A stretch of DNA of 60,601 nt from Rhodospirillales bacterium. Its GTDB lineage: Bacteria > Pseudomonadota > Alphaproteobacteria > JAJFIK01. Each line of letters starts with the position of its first letter. Positions within the stretch are counted from its first letter, which is position 1. Both the position numbers and the translations under genes were made by a program. The stretch lies in NCBI GenBank assembly GCA_021775005.1, contig JAJFIK010000064.1, forward strand, positions 1 to 60,601, given 5' to 3'. This document shows positions 25,784 through 34,536 of the stretch, in pieces. Below the pieces are notes generated by a model. The model was not told the DNA's origin and searched no databases. It was given only the letters and a program-made list of their open reading frames with translations.

Positions 25784-27255
25784 GCCAGCTCACCGATATG
25801 ACCCTGGCGCAAATGCGTGACGGCCTGCGCGCTAAGACCTTCAGCGCCCATGATTTGGCCGAAGCGCATCTGACAGAGATGGAAGCCTCCCGCATTCTCA
25901 ATGCCTTTTTGGTGGAAACCGGCGACAAAGCCCTCGCCATGGCGCGGGAAAGTGACAAGCATCTTGAGGCAGGCACGGCGCGGCCCCTTGAGGGCATTCC
26001 CCTTGGCATCAAAGATCTCTTCTGCGTCAAGGATGTGCCCACCACCGCTGGCAGCCATATTCTTGAGGGTTTTTCTCCACCTTATGAAAGCACGGTGACG
26101 CAGAATCTTTGGCACGACGGTGCTGTTTGCCTCGGCAAGCTCAATATGGATGAGTTTGCCATGGGCAGCTCCAACGAGACGAGCTACTTCGGGCCGGTGA
26201 AAAACCCCTGGCGGCGCGCAGGTTCAAATCAAGACCTGGTTCCCGGTGGGTCCTCCGGGGGATCCGCCGCTGCAGTGGCGGCCAAACTGGTTCCCGGCGC
26301 AACGGGCACCGATACCGGCGGCTCCATTCGCCAACCGGCAGCGGTCACCGGCATTGTGGGTGTAAAGCCCACCTATGGCCGTTGTTCGCGCTGGGGCGTT
26401 GTGGCGTTCGCGTCTTCTCTGGATCAGGCGGGGCCGCTTGCGCGCACCGTGCAAGATTGCGCCATCATGCTCAAATCCATGGCGGGTCATGACCCGAAGG
26501 ATTCAACTTCGCTAAAAGTCGATGTGCCGGATTTTGAGGCCGCCATGACCGGCGACGTGAAGGGTTTGCGCATTGGCGTTCCCAAAGAATATCGCGTTGA
26601 CAATATGCCGGAAGAAATTGATGCCCTCTGGCAGCAAGGCATTGAGTGGCTGAAAGCAGCAGGCGCTGAGATTGTGGATGTCACTCTACCGCACACCAAA
26701 TATGCGCTGCCAGCTTACTACATCGTAGCTCCGGCGGAGGCATCATCGAACTTGGCGCGGTATGACGGGGTGCGCTATGGCCTACGCGAAGCAGGCACCG
26801 ACATTACTGAGCTTTATGAGAACTCCCGCGCTGCAGGCTTTGGTCACGAAGTACAGCGCCGGGTGATGATCGGCACCTATGTTTTGTCTGCGGGCTATTA
26901 TGACGCTTACTATCTGCAGGCGCAGAAAGTGCGCACGCTTATCAAGCGCGACTTTGATGAGGCGTGGGCCACCTGCGACGCGATCCTGACGCCAACAACC
27001 CCTGGCCCTGCATTTGCCATTGGCGAAAAGGCAGACGATCCGCTGGAAATGTATCTCAATGATATTTTCACGGTAACGGCGAACATGTCGGGGCTACCAG
27101 CCATTTCAATTCCGGGGGGCGTGACCAAAGACGGCTTGCCTTTGGGTCTTCAACTCATTGGCAAAGCTTTGGATGAAGAGACGTTGTTCCGTGTTGGCGG
27201 CGTGATCGAAGAGGCCGCACAGTTCACCGCGCAGCCTGATGTGTGGTGGAGGTAG
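25780..27255 (+). CDS. gatA: GatA, Asp/Glu-tRNA amidotransferase subunit A
   Basis: The 491-residue amidase-signature protein liberates ammonia from glutamine for GatB. The catalytic Ser-cisSer-Lys triad is present: K78 in [10 protein letters not shown], cis-S158 in GGSSGGS and nucleophile S182 in TGGSIRQPA. The remaining sequence, including [11 protein letters not shown] and GVKPTYG, is standard for the family and the length is normal. It is the middle gene of gatCAB, three bases before gatB. Confidence 0.97.
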   Translation: MSQLTDMTLAQMRDGLRAKTFSAHDLAEAHLTEMEASRILNAFLVETGDKALAMARESDKHLEAGTARPLEGIPLGIKDLFCVKDVPTTAGSHILEGFSPPYESTVTQNLWHDGAVCLGKLNMDEFAMGSSNETSYFGPVKNPWRRAGSNQDLVPGGSSGGSAAAVAAKLVPGATGTDTGGSIRQPAAVTGIVGVKPTYGRCSRWGVVAFASSLDQAGPLARTVQDCAIMLKSMAGHDPKDSTSLKVDVPDFEAAMTGDVKGLRIGVPKEYRVDNMPEEIDALWQQGIEWLKAAGAEIVDVTLPHTKYALPAYYIVAPAEASSNLARYDGVRYGLREAGTDITELYENSRAAGFGHEVQRRVMIGTYVLSAGYYDAYYLQAQKVRTLIKRDFDEAWATCDAILTPTTPGPAFAIGEKADDPLEMYLNDIFTVTANMSGLPAISIPGGVTKDGLPLGLQLIGKALDEETLFRVGGVIEEAAQFTAQPDVWWR

Positions 27256-27258
27256 GCC

Positions 27259-28740
27259 ATGACAACGAAATCTCCAGAAGCCACCACAGGGCAAAAATTG
27301 ATCCAGGGTGTCACCGGCCCATGGGAAATTGTCATTGGCTTGGAAGTCCACGCCCAAGTGAGTTCCAACTCGAAGCTTTTTTCGGGGGCAGCCACCGAAT
27401 TCGGCGCGGCACCCAATAGCCAGGTGAGCCTTGTTGATGCGGCTATGCCGGGCATGTTGCCGGTGATCAACAAATACTGCGTGGAACAAGCGGTGCGCAC
27501 GGGCCTTGGCCTGGAAGCGCAGATCAACAATTACTCCGTGTTTGATCGGAAAAACTATTTCTATCCGGATCTGCCACAAGGTTATCAAATCTCGCAGTAC
27601 CTTCAGCCTATTGTGGGGGAGGGCACGGTGCTTCTTGATATGCCCGATGGAAAAACCGTTGAGATTGGCATTGAGCGCCTGCACCTGGAGCAAGATGCGG
27701 GCAAGTCGATCCATGACATGCATCCGCAGCATTCGTTGGTGGATTTGAACCGCTCTGGTGTGGCGTTGATGGAAATTGTCTCCAAGCCGGATATACGCTC
27801 GTCAGAAGAAGCGGGGCTTTACGTCACTAAGCTGCGTTCGATCCTACGTTACCTGGGCACCTGCGACGGCAATATGGAACAGGGCTCCATGCGTGCCGAT
27901 GTGAACGTGTCCGTGCGCCGCCCTGGCGAAGAGTTGGGCACAAGGTGCGAGATCAAAAACATGAACTCCATCCGTTTTATTCGCGCCGCCATTGAATACG
28001 AAGCCCGTCGCCAGGTGGACGTGATCGAGGAGGGCGGCACCATCACCCAGGAAACACTTCTTTATGATACCGCCAACGGGGTTACGCGCTCCATGCGGTC
28101 CAAAGAAGAAGCGCATGATTATCGCTATTTCCCCGACCCTGATTTGTTGCCGCTGGAACTTGATCAATCCTGGGTAGATGAAATTCGTTTGTCATTGCCA
28201 GAGCTGCCGGACCAAAAGAAAAAGCGGTTTATCGATGATCTTGGCCTGTCGCCTTATGACGCCAGTGTGCTGGTGGCCGACCGCGAGCGCGCAGCCTATT
28301 TTGAGACCGTTGCTGAAGGCCGTGATGGCAAGCTGGCCTCTAACTGGGTTACCTCTGATCTCTTCGGGGCGTTGAAGAAGTCTAATCTCGATGTCACCGA
28401 AAGCCCGGTTTCGGCTGAGGCGCTGGGGCGTCTTATTGATCTCATCTCCGACAACACCATTTCAGGCAAAATCGCCAAGCAAGTGTTTGAGATCATGTTT
28501 GCAGAGGGCGGTGAGGCCGCTGACATTGTGGAAGCGCGCGGGCTGCGCCAGGTGACCGACAGCGGTGCCATTGAAGCGGTAGTAGATGACATCATCGCTG
28601 CGAACCCGGAAAAGGCCGCCGAAGTTGCGACCAAGCCCAAGGCTCTTGGCTGGTTTGTGGGCCAGGTCATGAAGGCGACGCAGGGGAAAGCAAATCCCCA
28701 AGCCGTGAATGAGATACTGAAGAAAAAGCTGGGCGGGTAA
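27259..28740 (+). CDS. gatB: GatB, Asp/Glu-tRNA amidotransferase subunit B
   Basis: The 493-residue protein activates the tRNA-bound Asp or Glu with ATP and receives ammonia from Gat[19 protein letters not shown] (about 29-46), the FYPDLPKGYQISQY-like segment and [26 protein letters not shown] are the kinase-like core motifs. The C-terminal YqeY-like helical domain that grips tRNA spans about 345-493. It ends the gatCAB operon; the GST genes follow after 53 bases. Confidence 0.97.
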   Translation: MTTKSPEATTGQKLIQGVTGPWEIVIGLEVHAQVSSNSKLFSGAATEFGAAPNSQVSLVDAAMPGMLPVINKYCVEQAVRTGLGLEAQINNYSVFDRKNYFYPDLPQGYQISQYLQPIVGEGTVLLDMPDGKTVEIGIERLHLEQDAGKSIHDMHPQHSLVDLNRSGVALMEIVSKPDIRSSEEAGLYVTKLRSILRYLGTCDGNMEQGSMRADVNVSVRRPGEELGTRCEIKNMNSIRFIRAAIEYEARRQVDVIEEGGTITQETLLYDTANGVTRSMRSKEEAHDYRYFPDPDLLPLELDQSWVDEIRLSLPELPDQKKKRFIDDLGLSPYDASVLVADRERAAYFETVAEGRDGKLASNWVTSDLFGALKKSNLDVTESPVSAEALGRLIDLISDNTISGKIAKQVFEIMFAEGGEAADIVEARGLRQVTDSGAIEAVVDDIIAANPEKAAEVATKPKALGWFVGQVMKATQGKANPQAVNEILKKKLGG

Positions 28741-28793
28741 CGCAGAGCCGTTATGGTTCATCCCAATGCGAATTAAACTATGGGACCCCGCAC

Positions 28794-29510
28794 ATGATTG
28801 AATTTCATACCTGGTGGACGCCAAACGGTTGGAAAATTGGCATCATGCTCGAAGAGTGCGGCCTTGATTATGAGCTCTTCCCCGTCAACATCGGCATTGG
28901 TGATCAATTCAAACCAGAGTTTCTAGCTATCAGCCCTAATCACCGCATTCCGGCAATCATCGACCGTGACGCAGAGGGCGGGCCGCTGTCTATATTCGAG
29001 AGCGCAGCGATCCTTATGTATCTGGGGCGTAAAACCGGCAAGTTCTATCCCACCGATGAGCGCAAGCGCACCAAGGTGGAAGAATGGCTCATGTGGCAGA
29101 TGGGCGGGGTCGGCCCCATGTTTGGCCAAGCGCACCACTTCCTTATGTATGCGCCGACGATTGAGCCAGACGCCTCAAAGCTTGAATACGGCCAGAACCG
29201 ATACCGCAACGAGACCCGACGCCTCTACGGCATTATGGACAAGCAGCTTGGCAACGAAGAATTTTTGGCCGGCGAATATTCCATTGCCGATATGGCGGTG
29301 TGGCCTTGGGTGCTGCCCCACACACGGCAACAAATCGAGCTGAAAGATTTCCCGAACGTGGACCGATGGTTTCAGCAATTGCGCGCGCGCCCAGAAGTTC
29401 AACGGGGATATGAGATCTGCAAGGATGAACGCGAGGAAGCCAATAAGGTGGATGACCCCAAGAAGGCGCAGGAAATCCTGTTTGGTAAAGAACAGTTCAA
29501 AAAACACTAA
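28794..29510 (+). CDS. Glutathione S-transferase family protein (Nu-class/YfcG-like)
   Basis: The 238-residue protein has an N-terminal thioredoxin-fold domain (FHTWWTPNGWKIGIMLEECGLDYE, then HRIPAIIDRDAEGGPLSIFESAAILMYLGRKTG) and a C-terminal helical GST domain with YSIADMAVWPWVL. The motif TxNGxK and FESxAI are typical of YfcG/YghU-type enzymes, which use the Asn/Thr region to bind glutathione and act as disulfide-bond reductases. It is 12 bases ahead of a second, related GST gene, so the pair is a tandem duplication that has diverged. Confidence 0.92.
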   Translation: MIEFHTWWTPNGWKIGIMLEECGLDYELFPVNIGIGDQFKPEFLAISPNHRIPAIIDRDAEGGPLSIFESAAILMYLGRKTGKFYPTDERKRTKVEEWLMWQMGGVGPMFGQAHHFLMYAPTIEPDASKLEYGQNRYRNETRRLYGIMDKQLGNEEFLAGEYSIADMAVWPWVLPHTRQQIELKDFPNVDRWFQQLRARPEVQRGYEICKDEREEANKVDDPKKAQEILFGKEQFKKH

Positions 29511-29522
29511 GGCGGAAACCCA

Positions 29523-30185
29523 ATGATCGACTTCTATACCTGGTCCACACCGAACGGCCGCAAGGTCTCCATCATGCTCGAGGAATGCGGCCTTGAGTAT
29601 AAGACCTATACGGTCGACATCGGGAACGAGGAGCAATTCCGGCCAGAATTTATTGCGGTCTCTCCCAACAACCGCATCCCTGCGATTGTTGATCCCGATG
29701 GGCCGGGTGGTCAGCCGCTGGCGCTGATGGAATCGGCTGCCATCATGATCTACCTGAGCGAAAAGACCGGCAAGTTTTTGCCTGGCTCCGGCGCGGCGCG
29801 TGCCAAAGTCATGGAATGGTCCATGTGGCAGATGGGCAATATTGGCCCCATGCTTGGGCAAGCTGGACACTTCGTCAATTATTCGGAAGAGAAGATCGAA
29901 TACGCCATCAACCGCTATGTGAACGAGTCCGCGCGCCTATTGCGAATTCTTGACGACCAACTTGGCAAAGAAGAATTCATGGCGGGCGATTACTCCATTG
30001 CGGATATGCTGACCTACCCGTGGATCGTTCCCGCATGGACCCCTTTACACGCGCTTAAGAAAGACGTGATCGGGGAGGGTGCAAATATCACCCGTTGGAT
30101 GGCCACTATGGGCGCGCGACCCGCAGTATCAAAGGGTATGGCAGTGCCTGACGAGTACGCCGTCAGTATACGGAATAAAGCGTAA
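29523..30185 (+). CDS. Glutathione S-transferase family protein, second copy
   Basis: The 220-residue protein is a paralogue of the preceding one: FYTWSTPNGRKVSIMLEECGLEYKTYTVDIG, NRIPAIVDPDGPGGQPLALMESAAIMIYLSEKTG, and the C-terminal YSIADMLTYPWIVP. The substrate-side helical domain has the larger differences, so the two enzymes probably act on different disulfides or electrophiles. A plausible ribosome binding site (GGCGGAAACCC) lies ahead of the ATG. The two genes are likely cotranscribed. Confidence 0.92.
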   Translation: MIDFYTWSTPNGRKVSIMLEECGLEYKTYTVDIGNEEQFRPEFIAVSPNNRIPAIVDPDGPGGQPLALMESAAIMIYLSEKTGKFLPGSGAARAKVMEWSMWQMGNIGPMLGQAGHFVNYSEEKIEYAINRYVNESARLLRILDDQLGKEEFMAGDYSIADMLTYPWIVPAWTPLHALKKDVIGEGANITRWMATMGARPAVSKGMAVPDEYAVSIRNKA

Positions 30186-30259
30186 GACTTTCGCAAGTAG
30201 TCTTAATTTCCGTTTACTAAAAACTCTTTTCGCCTTAACTCCGCGTTTATCACAACGGC

Positions 30260-30302
30260 GCACGATCCCCCCTTACACGGACGGCTGGGGGGTCGTCCTT
30301 TA
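30260..30302. terminator. Stem-loop after the GST pair
   Basis: An inverted repeat ACGATCCCCC/GGGGGGTCGT with a loop of about 12 bases lies after the second GST gene and ends in TCCTTTAG, a weak T tract. It could be a terminator for the gat/GST transcript or a structured leader for the Sel1 gene, which starts 38 bases later. Confidence 0.5.
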
Positions 30303-30339
30303 GGTGACCTTGTGGGTCACGGACCTAAGGGAGTTGGGA

Positions 30340-30633
30340 ATGGCGTGTTTAGACGCAGGGGAGCGCGAGCTGCATCGCTTGGCAAAGGAAGACCGGGCTG
30401 CAGACGCGATGTATAGTTTAGGCATCATGTATTCCACTGGCGATGGCGTGCCGATGGATTACGTCGAAGCCCACAAGTGGTTCAATCTATCTGCCATGCT
30501 AGGCAATGCTGATGCGCGGGGGTGGCGTGGACAACTGGCTGAGGAAATGCGGCAGACAGATATTGCTGAAGCACAGCGCCAAGCCCGCTCATGGTTACAA
30601 GATAACAAAGACGACGAATCCGACGCAGCGTAA
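30340..30633 (+). CDS. Sel1-repeat (TPR-like) protein
   Basis: The 97-residue protein has one clear Sel1 repeat (AMYSLGIMYSTGDGVPMDYVEAHKWFNLSAMLGNADA, roughly residues 20-56) followed by helices (AEEMRQTDIAEAQRQARSWL). Sel1 repeats are protein-protein interaction modules; in Rhizobiales such short stand-alone proteins are common and uncharacterised. The ATG at 30340 has GGGAGTTGGGA just upstream; a longer frame from 30304 starts within the preceding stem-loop region and is less likely. It is probably cytoplasmic, as no signal is present. Confidence 0.8.
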   Translation: MACLDAGERELHRLAKEDRAADAMYSLGIMYSTGDGVPMDYVEAHKWFNLSAMLGNADARGWRGQLAEEMRQTDIAEAQRQARSWLQDNKDDESDAA

Positions 30634-30642
30634 AAGTTTGGA

Positions 30643-31680
30643 TTAGGCTTGCTGTTGGGCTGCTTGTTGGCGGGCTTTTTCTCGCTCCAGGCCCTCGGCG
30701 TCAGTGAAAAACGTGAAGAGGCCCAGGCGCACACCCTTGGTGACAGGCAAAGCCTCGTGCAGCAGCGAACATGAGAAGACTACGCCCCCCCCTGCGGGTG
30801 GTGAATAAAGCCCGCGCCCATACTCAGGGAAGCGGAGCTCGCCTCCTTCATATTCAGATGTATTTAGATTGATCGTCACGGCAAAGCGCCGGTGGGCTGT
30901 GTGTTGCGTGGTGTTGTCACGGTGGCGACCGAAGGCCCCTTCGTTTGCTGCATCATAGCCGCCAATGCGGAGCGCCTCCATGGACGCGATGCGCATACGA
31001 AATGCTTTCTCTAGCAAAGGTAGCACGCGCCGCCCAATTTGGGCTTTGACTTGGGTAAACAGTTCGCCGTCTGGCAACACAACATCATCTCGTCGTTTTA
31101 TGCTCGTAACGTCTGCCGCATTACCCTGCTGGGCGCTGGCTACCGTTCCTTTTTGTTTGGGATTATTCTTCCAATGAGCAATCAACCCTTTGCAAAGGTC
31201 TATGTCGAGAATATTTTCAATCATGAGCACAGGCGCTGCATGGCTGATGATTGATGGCGTGTCCTTGTCGTATGCCGCTTCGCAGAAGGTTATCGCTGCA
31301 TCCAGTTCAAGATCAGAGAATTGCGCTGCGAGTTGGCCTTCTGGGGATACAACAGCAATGGCGCGCCCGGTCGAGCCGGTATAATAGACGGCGGCCTTCC
31401 GGCTCTCATCAAACAGGTCCACGCCAATTTGGGTTTCGTCCGGTAGTGCCATGACCACCACAAACAAGCGCCCTTCAACGGCTTCCAGGCGTGCCCGAGC
31501 CGCTGCAATAGCCTCGCGCCGGGCGGTGATGTCGTCCACTTCCAGAAACAAAATAATTTGCCAGCGCCCGGCCCGTGTCTGTTGGCTCAGGCCAACGCCG
31601 TTTCCTTTGGCGTCGGGTAGCACCACATTGGGTACAGGATCGCCAATGGCTAGGGGGTCAGGGGCGTCTTGCTGGTTCAT
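30643..31680 (-). CDS. Redoxin-fold/2OG-Fe(II) oxygenase fusion
   Basis: The 345-residue protein joins an N-terminal peroxiredoxin-like domain (about 8-145; starts LAIGDPVPNVVLPDAKG, later YYTGSTGRAIAVVSPEG) to a C-terminal prolyl-4-hydroxylase-type 2-oxoglutarate/Fe(II) oxygenase domain. The iron ligands H253-x-D255 (GRHRDNTT) and H308, and the 2OG-binding R318, are all present. The redoxin part has no cysteine in its first 130 residues, so it cannot act as a peroxidase and may bind substrate. The ATG at 31680 is chosen because residues upstream are low-complexity Arg/Pro without family character, and GAGG lies ahead. A paralogue is encoded at 50.9 kb. The hydroxylated substrate is unknown. 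Confidence 0.86.
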   Translation of the reverse strand: MNQQDAPDPLAIGDPVPNVVLPDAKGNGVGLSQQTRAGRWQIILFLEVDDITARREAIAAARARLEAVEGRLFVVVMALPDETQIGVDLFDESRKAAVYYTGSTGRAIAVVSPEGQLAAQFSDLELDAAITFCEAAYDKDTPSIISHAAPVLMIENILDIDLCKGLIAHWKNNPKQKGTVASAQQGNAADVTSIKRRDDVVLPDGELFTQVKAQIGRRVLPLLEKAFRMRIASMEALRIGGYDAANEGAFGRHRDNTTQHTAHRRFAVTINLNTSEYEGGELRFPEYGRGLYSPPAGGGVVFSCSLLHEALPVTKGVRLGLFTFFTDAEGLEREKARQQAAQQQA

Positions 31681-31839
31681 AAGGGGCCTCGTGGGGAATG
31701 GTTTTGCGCAGAGTGGCAAAGCCAGTGTGCAGGGGCAAGCCCAAGTCGCTGAATCTGGCGTGTTATCTGATGAAATGGGCTTGTGGGTCATCACAGCAGT
31801 TTGAGAACGTATGTGTCGGAGATTGGCTATTCTGGAAGC

Positions 31840-32394
31840 ATGACGACTATTAGACAATTGATCGCGCTCACGGTCCTCTGCATTGCAGTAGCGGCGCCGG
31901 CGCTTGCGCAAGATGAGTTACCTAGCTGGTGGCAGGACCATGTCTACTTCATGAGTCATGAGGGCGGGACCTGGCGAGCGGCCAATCGGGATGTGACCGA
32001 AGATCCACGTTCGCCAGACCATTTCGAAATGGTTTGGACACGCGTCAATGATGGCTATGGTCTGCGTGGTCGTCTCTATGGTTTGCGCGACGGCGAAAAC
32101 GTCGGCGAGTATTGGACCTTCGCTGAATTTTGGCACCCCGGGGAAGCGCGGGCCATACTAGAGCAATGGAGCGCCCGCGGCGCGTACGGCATCGGAGAGC
32201 TTGGATCGGTTGGTGAGCACCGCTACGAATTAGCCCAGACATTTTGGACTCGCGCAGGTCAAGCATCGCAGAGTGGGCATCGGACTTTCGAAGACGGCGA
32301 TACCTACAATACCGATACCTTCGCAATTGACGGTGATGGGAATTGGGAACAATCCGGCGGTCTTGTTTGGACGCGGGTTACACCGTCGCAATAA
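31840..32394 (+). CDS. Secreted hypothetical protein
   Basis: The 184-residue product starts with a signal peptide (TIRQLIALTVLCIAVAAPALAQ, cleaved near ALAQ|D) and continues with a Trp-rich sequence (SWWQDHVYFM, FEMVWTRVNDGYGLRGRLYGL, TFWTRAGQASQ, GLVWTRV). The repeated xWTR(V/A) pattern suggests a small beta structure with several similar strands. I do not recognise a family. It diverges from the redoxin/2OG gene (160 bases between starts) and ends two bases from the convergent sigma-factor gene. The ATG at 31840 is chosen for its signal peptide. Confidence 0.75.
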   Translation: MTTIRQLIALTVLCIAVAAPALAQDELPSWWQDHVYFMSHEGGTWRAANRDVTEDPRSPDHFEMVWTRVNDGYGLRGRLYGLRDGENVGEYWTFAEFWHPGEARAILEQWSARGAYGIGELGSVGEHRYELAQTFWTRAGQASQSGHRTFEDGDTYNTDTFAIDGDGNWEQSGGLVWTRVTPSQ

Positions 32395-32396
32395 AA

Positions 32397-33665
32397 CTAA
32401 TTGGTTAGTGATTTGCGTTTCTTTTCCAAGAATTCACGTTCAGCCACATTCTGCGTCAGCTCTAGTGCCCGATCATATGCCCTATGCGCTTCGGTGTTTC
32501 GTCCCGCTCGCGCCAGCATGTCGGCTCTTGCTGCGTGAAACGGTTGATACTTTGCAAGGCGGGGTTCGATCTCAAGGGCCTTTAGCGCCGCAAGCCCCGC
32601 CTGAGGCCCCTCAGAATAAGAAACCGCCACAGCGCGATTGAGCAGCACCACCGGGCTTGGGTTCTGGGCATACAATTGGTCATAGAGCCCAATCATGGTG
32701 AGCCAGTCGGTTTCGGCGAAACTTTTGGCGCGGGCGTGCACCGCGCTCAAACTTGCCTGAAGTGTGTATGGCCCGGGCGATGCACTGTCACCGGCCATCA
32801 TCAAATGGGTCAGGCCTTCAGCAATGTCATCAGGCTCCCACTTATCGCGATCCTGCGCATCAAGAGGAATGATTTCTCCCTCGCGCCCCAACCGCGCATA
32901 CCGCCGCGAGTGATGCAGCAGCATGAGTGCCAGAAGGCCCGCCGCCTCAGACTCCGCTGGTACCAGCCCGGTCACAATCCGCCCCAGGCGAATGGCCTCT
33001 TCGCACAAATCAGTGCGGGCATGGGTGTCGCCCTTCAGTGCCGCATAACCCTCGTTGAAGATGAAATAAATCACGGCGAGGACTGCCGCCATGCGCTCCC
33101 CCCAAAGCTCAGCATCAGGGACGGTATAGGGAATGCCGGCAACGCTGATCTTGCGCTTCGCCCGCACAATACGCTGCGCCATGGTGGTCTCGCTGACCAG
33201 GAAGGCGCGGGCGATCTGCGGCGTGTTGAGGCCGCAAATTGTCTTCAAGGTCAATGCGACGCTTGCTTCGTGGGGCAGCGCCGGGTGGCAGCAGGTGAAG
33301 ATCAGCTTGAGGCGATCATCAGGAAACGGGGAGGGATCATCGTCGTGAGCACCACCTTCAAGTTCCCTCAGTATCGCCAGCTGCTGTTGCTTGGTCTGAA
33401 ATACTTTGGCGCGGCGAATGGCATCGATGGCCTTGCGCTCAGCGGTGCGGAGTAACCAGGCGCGCGGGCTTTTGGGCATACCGTGGTTTGGCCAATGGGA
33501 TAGGGCAGCGACATAAGCATCTTGCAAAGCATCCTCGGCCAATTCGATTTGCCGTACGCGGTGCAGCAGGGCCGCTAGAACGCGGCCCCACTCCTGACGC
33601 ACCGCATGGTCGATCTGGCGGTTTGTGACCGGAACTGGCTCTTCAAAACGATCAGTCACGGCCAC
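32397..33665 (-). CDS. ECF sigma factor with C-terminal TPR domain (ECF42/SigJ-like)
   Basis: The 422-residue protein is an alternative sigma factor of the large ECF type. Sigma region 2 is AEDALQDAYVAALSHWP...SPRAWLLRTAERKAIDAIRRAK (about 40-85) and region 4 is LKTICGLNTPQIARAFLVSETTMAQRIVRAKRKI (about 140-173). The rest is a long helical domain with the pattern of TPR-like repeats (PYTLQASLSAVHARA, YDQLYAQNPSPVVLLNRAVAV). This is the ECF42 architecture, in which the C-terminal extension takes the place of an anti-sigma factor. The partner DGPF gene lies seven bases upstream and is expected to be its target or cofactor. Confidence 0.9.
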   Translation of the reverse strand: MAVTDRFEEPVPVTNRQIDHAVRQEWGRVLAALLHRVRQIELAEDALQDAYVAALSHWPNHGMPKSPRAWLLRTAERKAIDAIRRAKVFQTKQQQLAILRELEGGAHDDDPSPFPDDRLKLIFTCCHPALPHEASVALTLKTICGLNTPQIARAFLVSETTMAQRIVRAKRKISVAGIPYTVPDAELWGERMAAVLAVIYFIFNEGYAALKGDTHARTDLCEEAIRLGRIVTGLVPAESEAAGLLALMLLHHSRRYARLGREGEIIPLDAQDRDKWEPDDIAEGLTHLMMAGDSASPGPYTLQASLSAVHARAKSFAETDWLTMIGLYDQLYAQNPSPVVLLNRAVAVSYSEGPQAGLAALKALEIEPRLAKYQPFHAARADMLARAGRNTEAHRAYDRALELTQNVAEREFLEKKRKSLTN

Positions 33666-33671
33666 ATCGCA

Positions 33672-34022
33672 TCAGTCAAACACCACCACGGGGCGCACTT
33701 CAATCCGGCCATGTTCAGCGCCGGGGATTTTAGCCGCCCACTTGAGAGCTTCATCAAGGTCTTTGCAGTCGAGCAGATAATAACCGCCTAATTGCTCCTT
33801 GGTTTCTGCAAACGGTCCATCAACTATTTCGGATTTGCTGCCACGCACAGAAACTGTGCTGCCGGACTCCGACGGTTGAAGCGCATTGCCGCCGCGCATG
33901 ACGCCGGCCTCATTGACTTCATTGGTGAAGGCAAAATAGCCCGCCATTATTTTTTCAAATTCCGGGGTACCGGGCTGGGGTTCGGTTTTAGGGTCAGTGT
34001 AGATGCCAAGTAGATATTCCAT
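33672..34022 (-). CDS. DGPF-domain (YciI-related) protein
   Basis: The 116-residue protein has the signature VDGPFAETKEQLGGYYLLDC (about 71-90) and starts with MEYLLGIYTDPK. It is the DGPF/YCII family usually found beside ECF42 sigma factors, and it is often the target of the sigma factor. An alternative ATG at 34034 adds four residues, but GGAGG lies nine bases ahead of the ATG at 34022. The enzymatic role of these dimeric alpha/beta-barrel proteins is not known. It is the first gene of the two-gene unit. Confidence 0.9.
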   Translation of the reverse strand: MEYLLGIYTDPKTEPQPGTPEFEKIMAGYFAFTNEVNEAGVMRGGNALQPSESGSTVSVRGSKSEIVDGPFAETKEQLGGYYLLDCKDLDEALKWAAKIPGAEHGRIEVRPVVVFD

Positions 34023-34190
34023 AGTGTCCTCCATTTTTCCCGCTCAAGAATCTCGAGGGGGTCGGACTAAAGACGAACGGGCGTGCCCCCTTTCGACAGT
34101 CAATCTAGAATATTTTTGCCGTTGAGGGCCATTTCTGTCCTTTGCGGCGGTCAGGGCGATCAGGGGGCAATATTTGGGGAGAAATCTGCC

Positions 34191-34219
34191 TTGAACCCCT
34201 GGCCTATATCGGCTATCTC
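34191..34219 (+). promoter_or_regulatory. Possible promoter of tRNA-Ser
   Basis: TTGAAC (34191-34196) and TATCTC (34214-34219) are separated by 17 bases and end eight bases before the tRNA. The -35 is good and the -10 is weak. The spacing and position fit a sigma-70 type tRNA promoter. Confidence 0.4.
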
Positions 34220-34226
34220 CGGCGAC

Positions 34227-34317
34227 GGAGAGGTGGCCGAGTGGCTGAAGGCGCGCCCCTGCTAAGGGTGTATACGTTAATAGCGTATCGAGGGTTCGAA
34301 TCCCTTCCTCTCCGCCA
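34227..34317 (+). tRNA. tRNA-Ser (GCU)
   Basis: The 91-base sequence folds as a type II tRNA with the CCA end encoded. The acceptor GGAGAGG pairs with CCTCTCC; the D arm is GCC-loop-GGC; the anticodon stem CGCCC/GGGTG (one G-T) closes the loop CTGCTAA, giving anticodon GCU for AGC and AGU codons. A long variable arm (ATACG/CGTAT) and the T arm (GAGGGTTCGAATCCCTT) follow. Its 3' end is repeated 164 bases downstream, which marks it as an integration site. Confidence 0.97.
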
Positions 34318-34318
34318 T
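34300..34318 (+). repeat. Left copy of 19-bp tRNA-end direct repeat
   Basis: atcccttcctctccgccat covers the T-arm end and acceptor 3' strand of tRNA-Ser and recurs exactly at 34464-34482. This is the expected crossover core of a site-specific element that uses tRNA genes. Confidence 0.8.
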
Positions 34319-34371
34319 AACAAAGGCCGCCCCAAAATGCGTTTGGCGCAAAGGGGGCGGCCTTTGTTATG
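34316..34371. terminator. Long stem-loop abutting tRNA-Ser 3' end
   Basis: An inverted repeat with arms CATAACAAAGGCCGCCCC and its complement surrounds a loop that contains its own TGCG/CGCA hairpin. It starts inside the encoded CCA end of the tRNA. It could terminate the tRNA transcript, although the T tract lies within the stem. Bases 34326-34353 recur near 37.7 kb. Confidence 0.55.
34326..34353. repeat. Left copy of 28-bp direct repeat
   Basis: The 28 bases starting gccgccccaaaatgcgtttg are identical to 37724-37751. The two copies lie just outside the AT-rich island, 3398 bases apart start to start, and each belongs to a GC-rich hairpin. Confidence 0.85.
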
Positions 34372-34463
34372 GTGAGGCGGCGTGGTGATTTGAGCGCCGT
34401 TCGACCGGACGTTTGGCGAACTTATCTCGCCTAGCAACGGCAGCGCAGGGCGAAGCCGAGCAC

Positions 34464-34482
34464 ATCCCTTCCTCTCCGCCAT
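34464..34482 (+). repeat. Second copy of tRNA-Ser 3' end (att-like)
   Basis: Exact repeat of the last 19 bases of tRNA-Ser (copy 1 at 34300-34318). The upstream bases do not match a tRNA, so it is not a second gene but a leftover of an integration event at the tRNA. Confidence 0.8.
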
Positions 34483-34497
34483 GCCGTCCTTGTCCAT

Positions 34498-34515
34498 ACC
34501 AAAAACTCTATCCGC
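34498..34515. repeat. Left copy of 18-bp direct repeat of the inner island
   Basis: accaaaaactctatccgc is identical to 37566-37583. The pair brackets the transposase remnant, the MocR regulator and the PLP enzyme, and could be the boundary of the inserted segment. Confidence 0.8.
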
Positions 34516-34536
34516 GATGGTAGGGGGGACCGCAGC

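Noticed and set aside
34464-34482. Second tRNA-Ser gene
   Set aside because: Only the last 19 bases match; no D arm, anticodon or variable arm precedes it.
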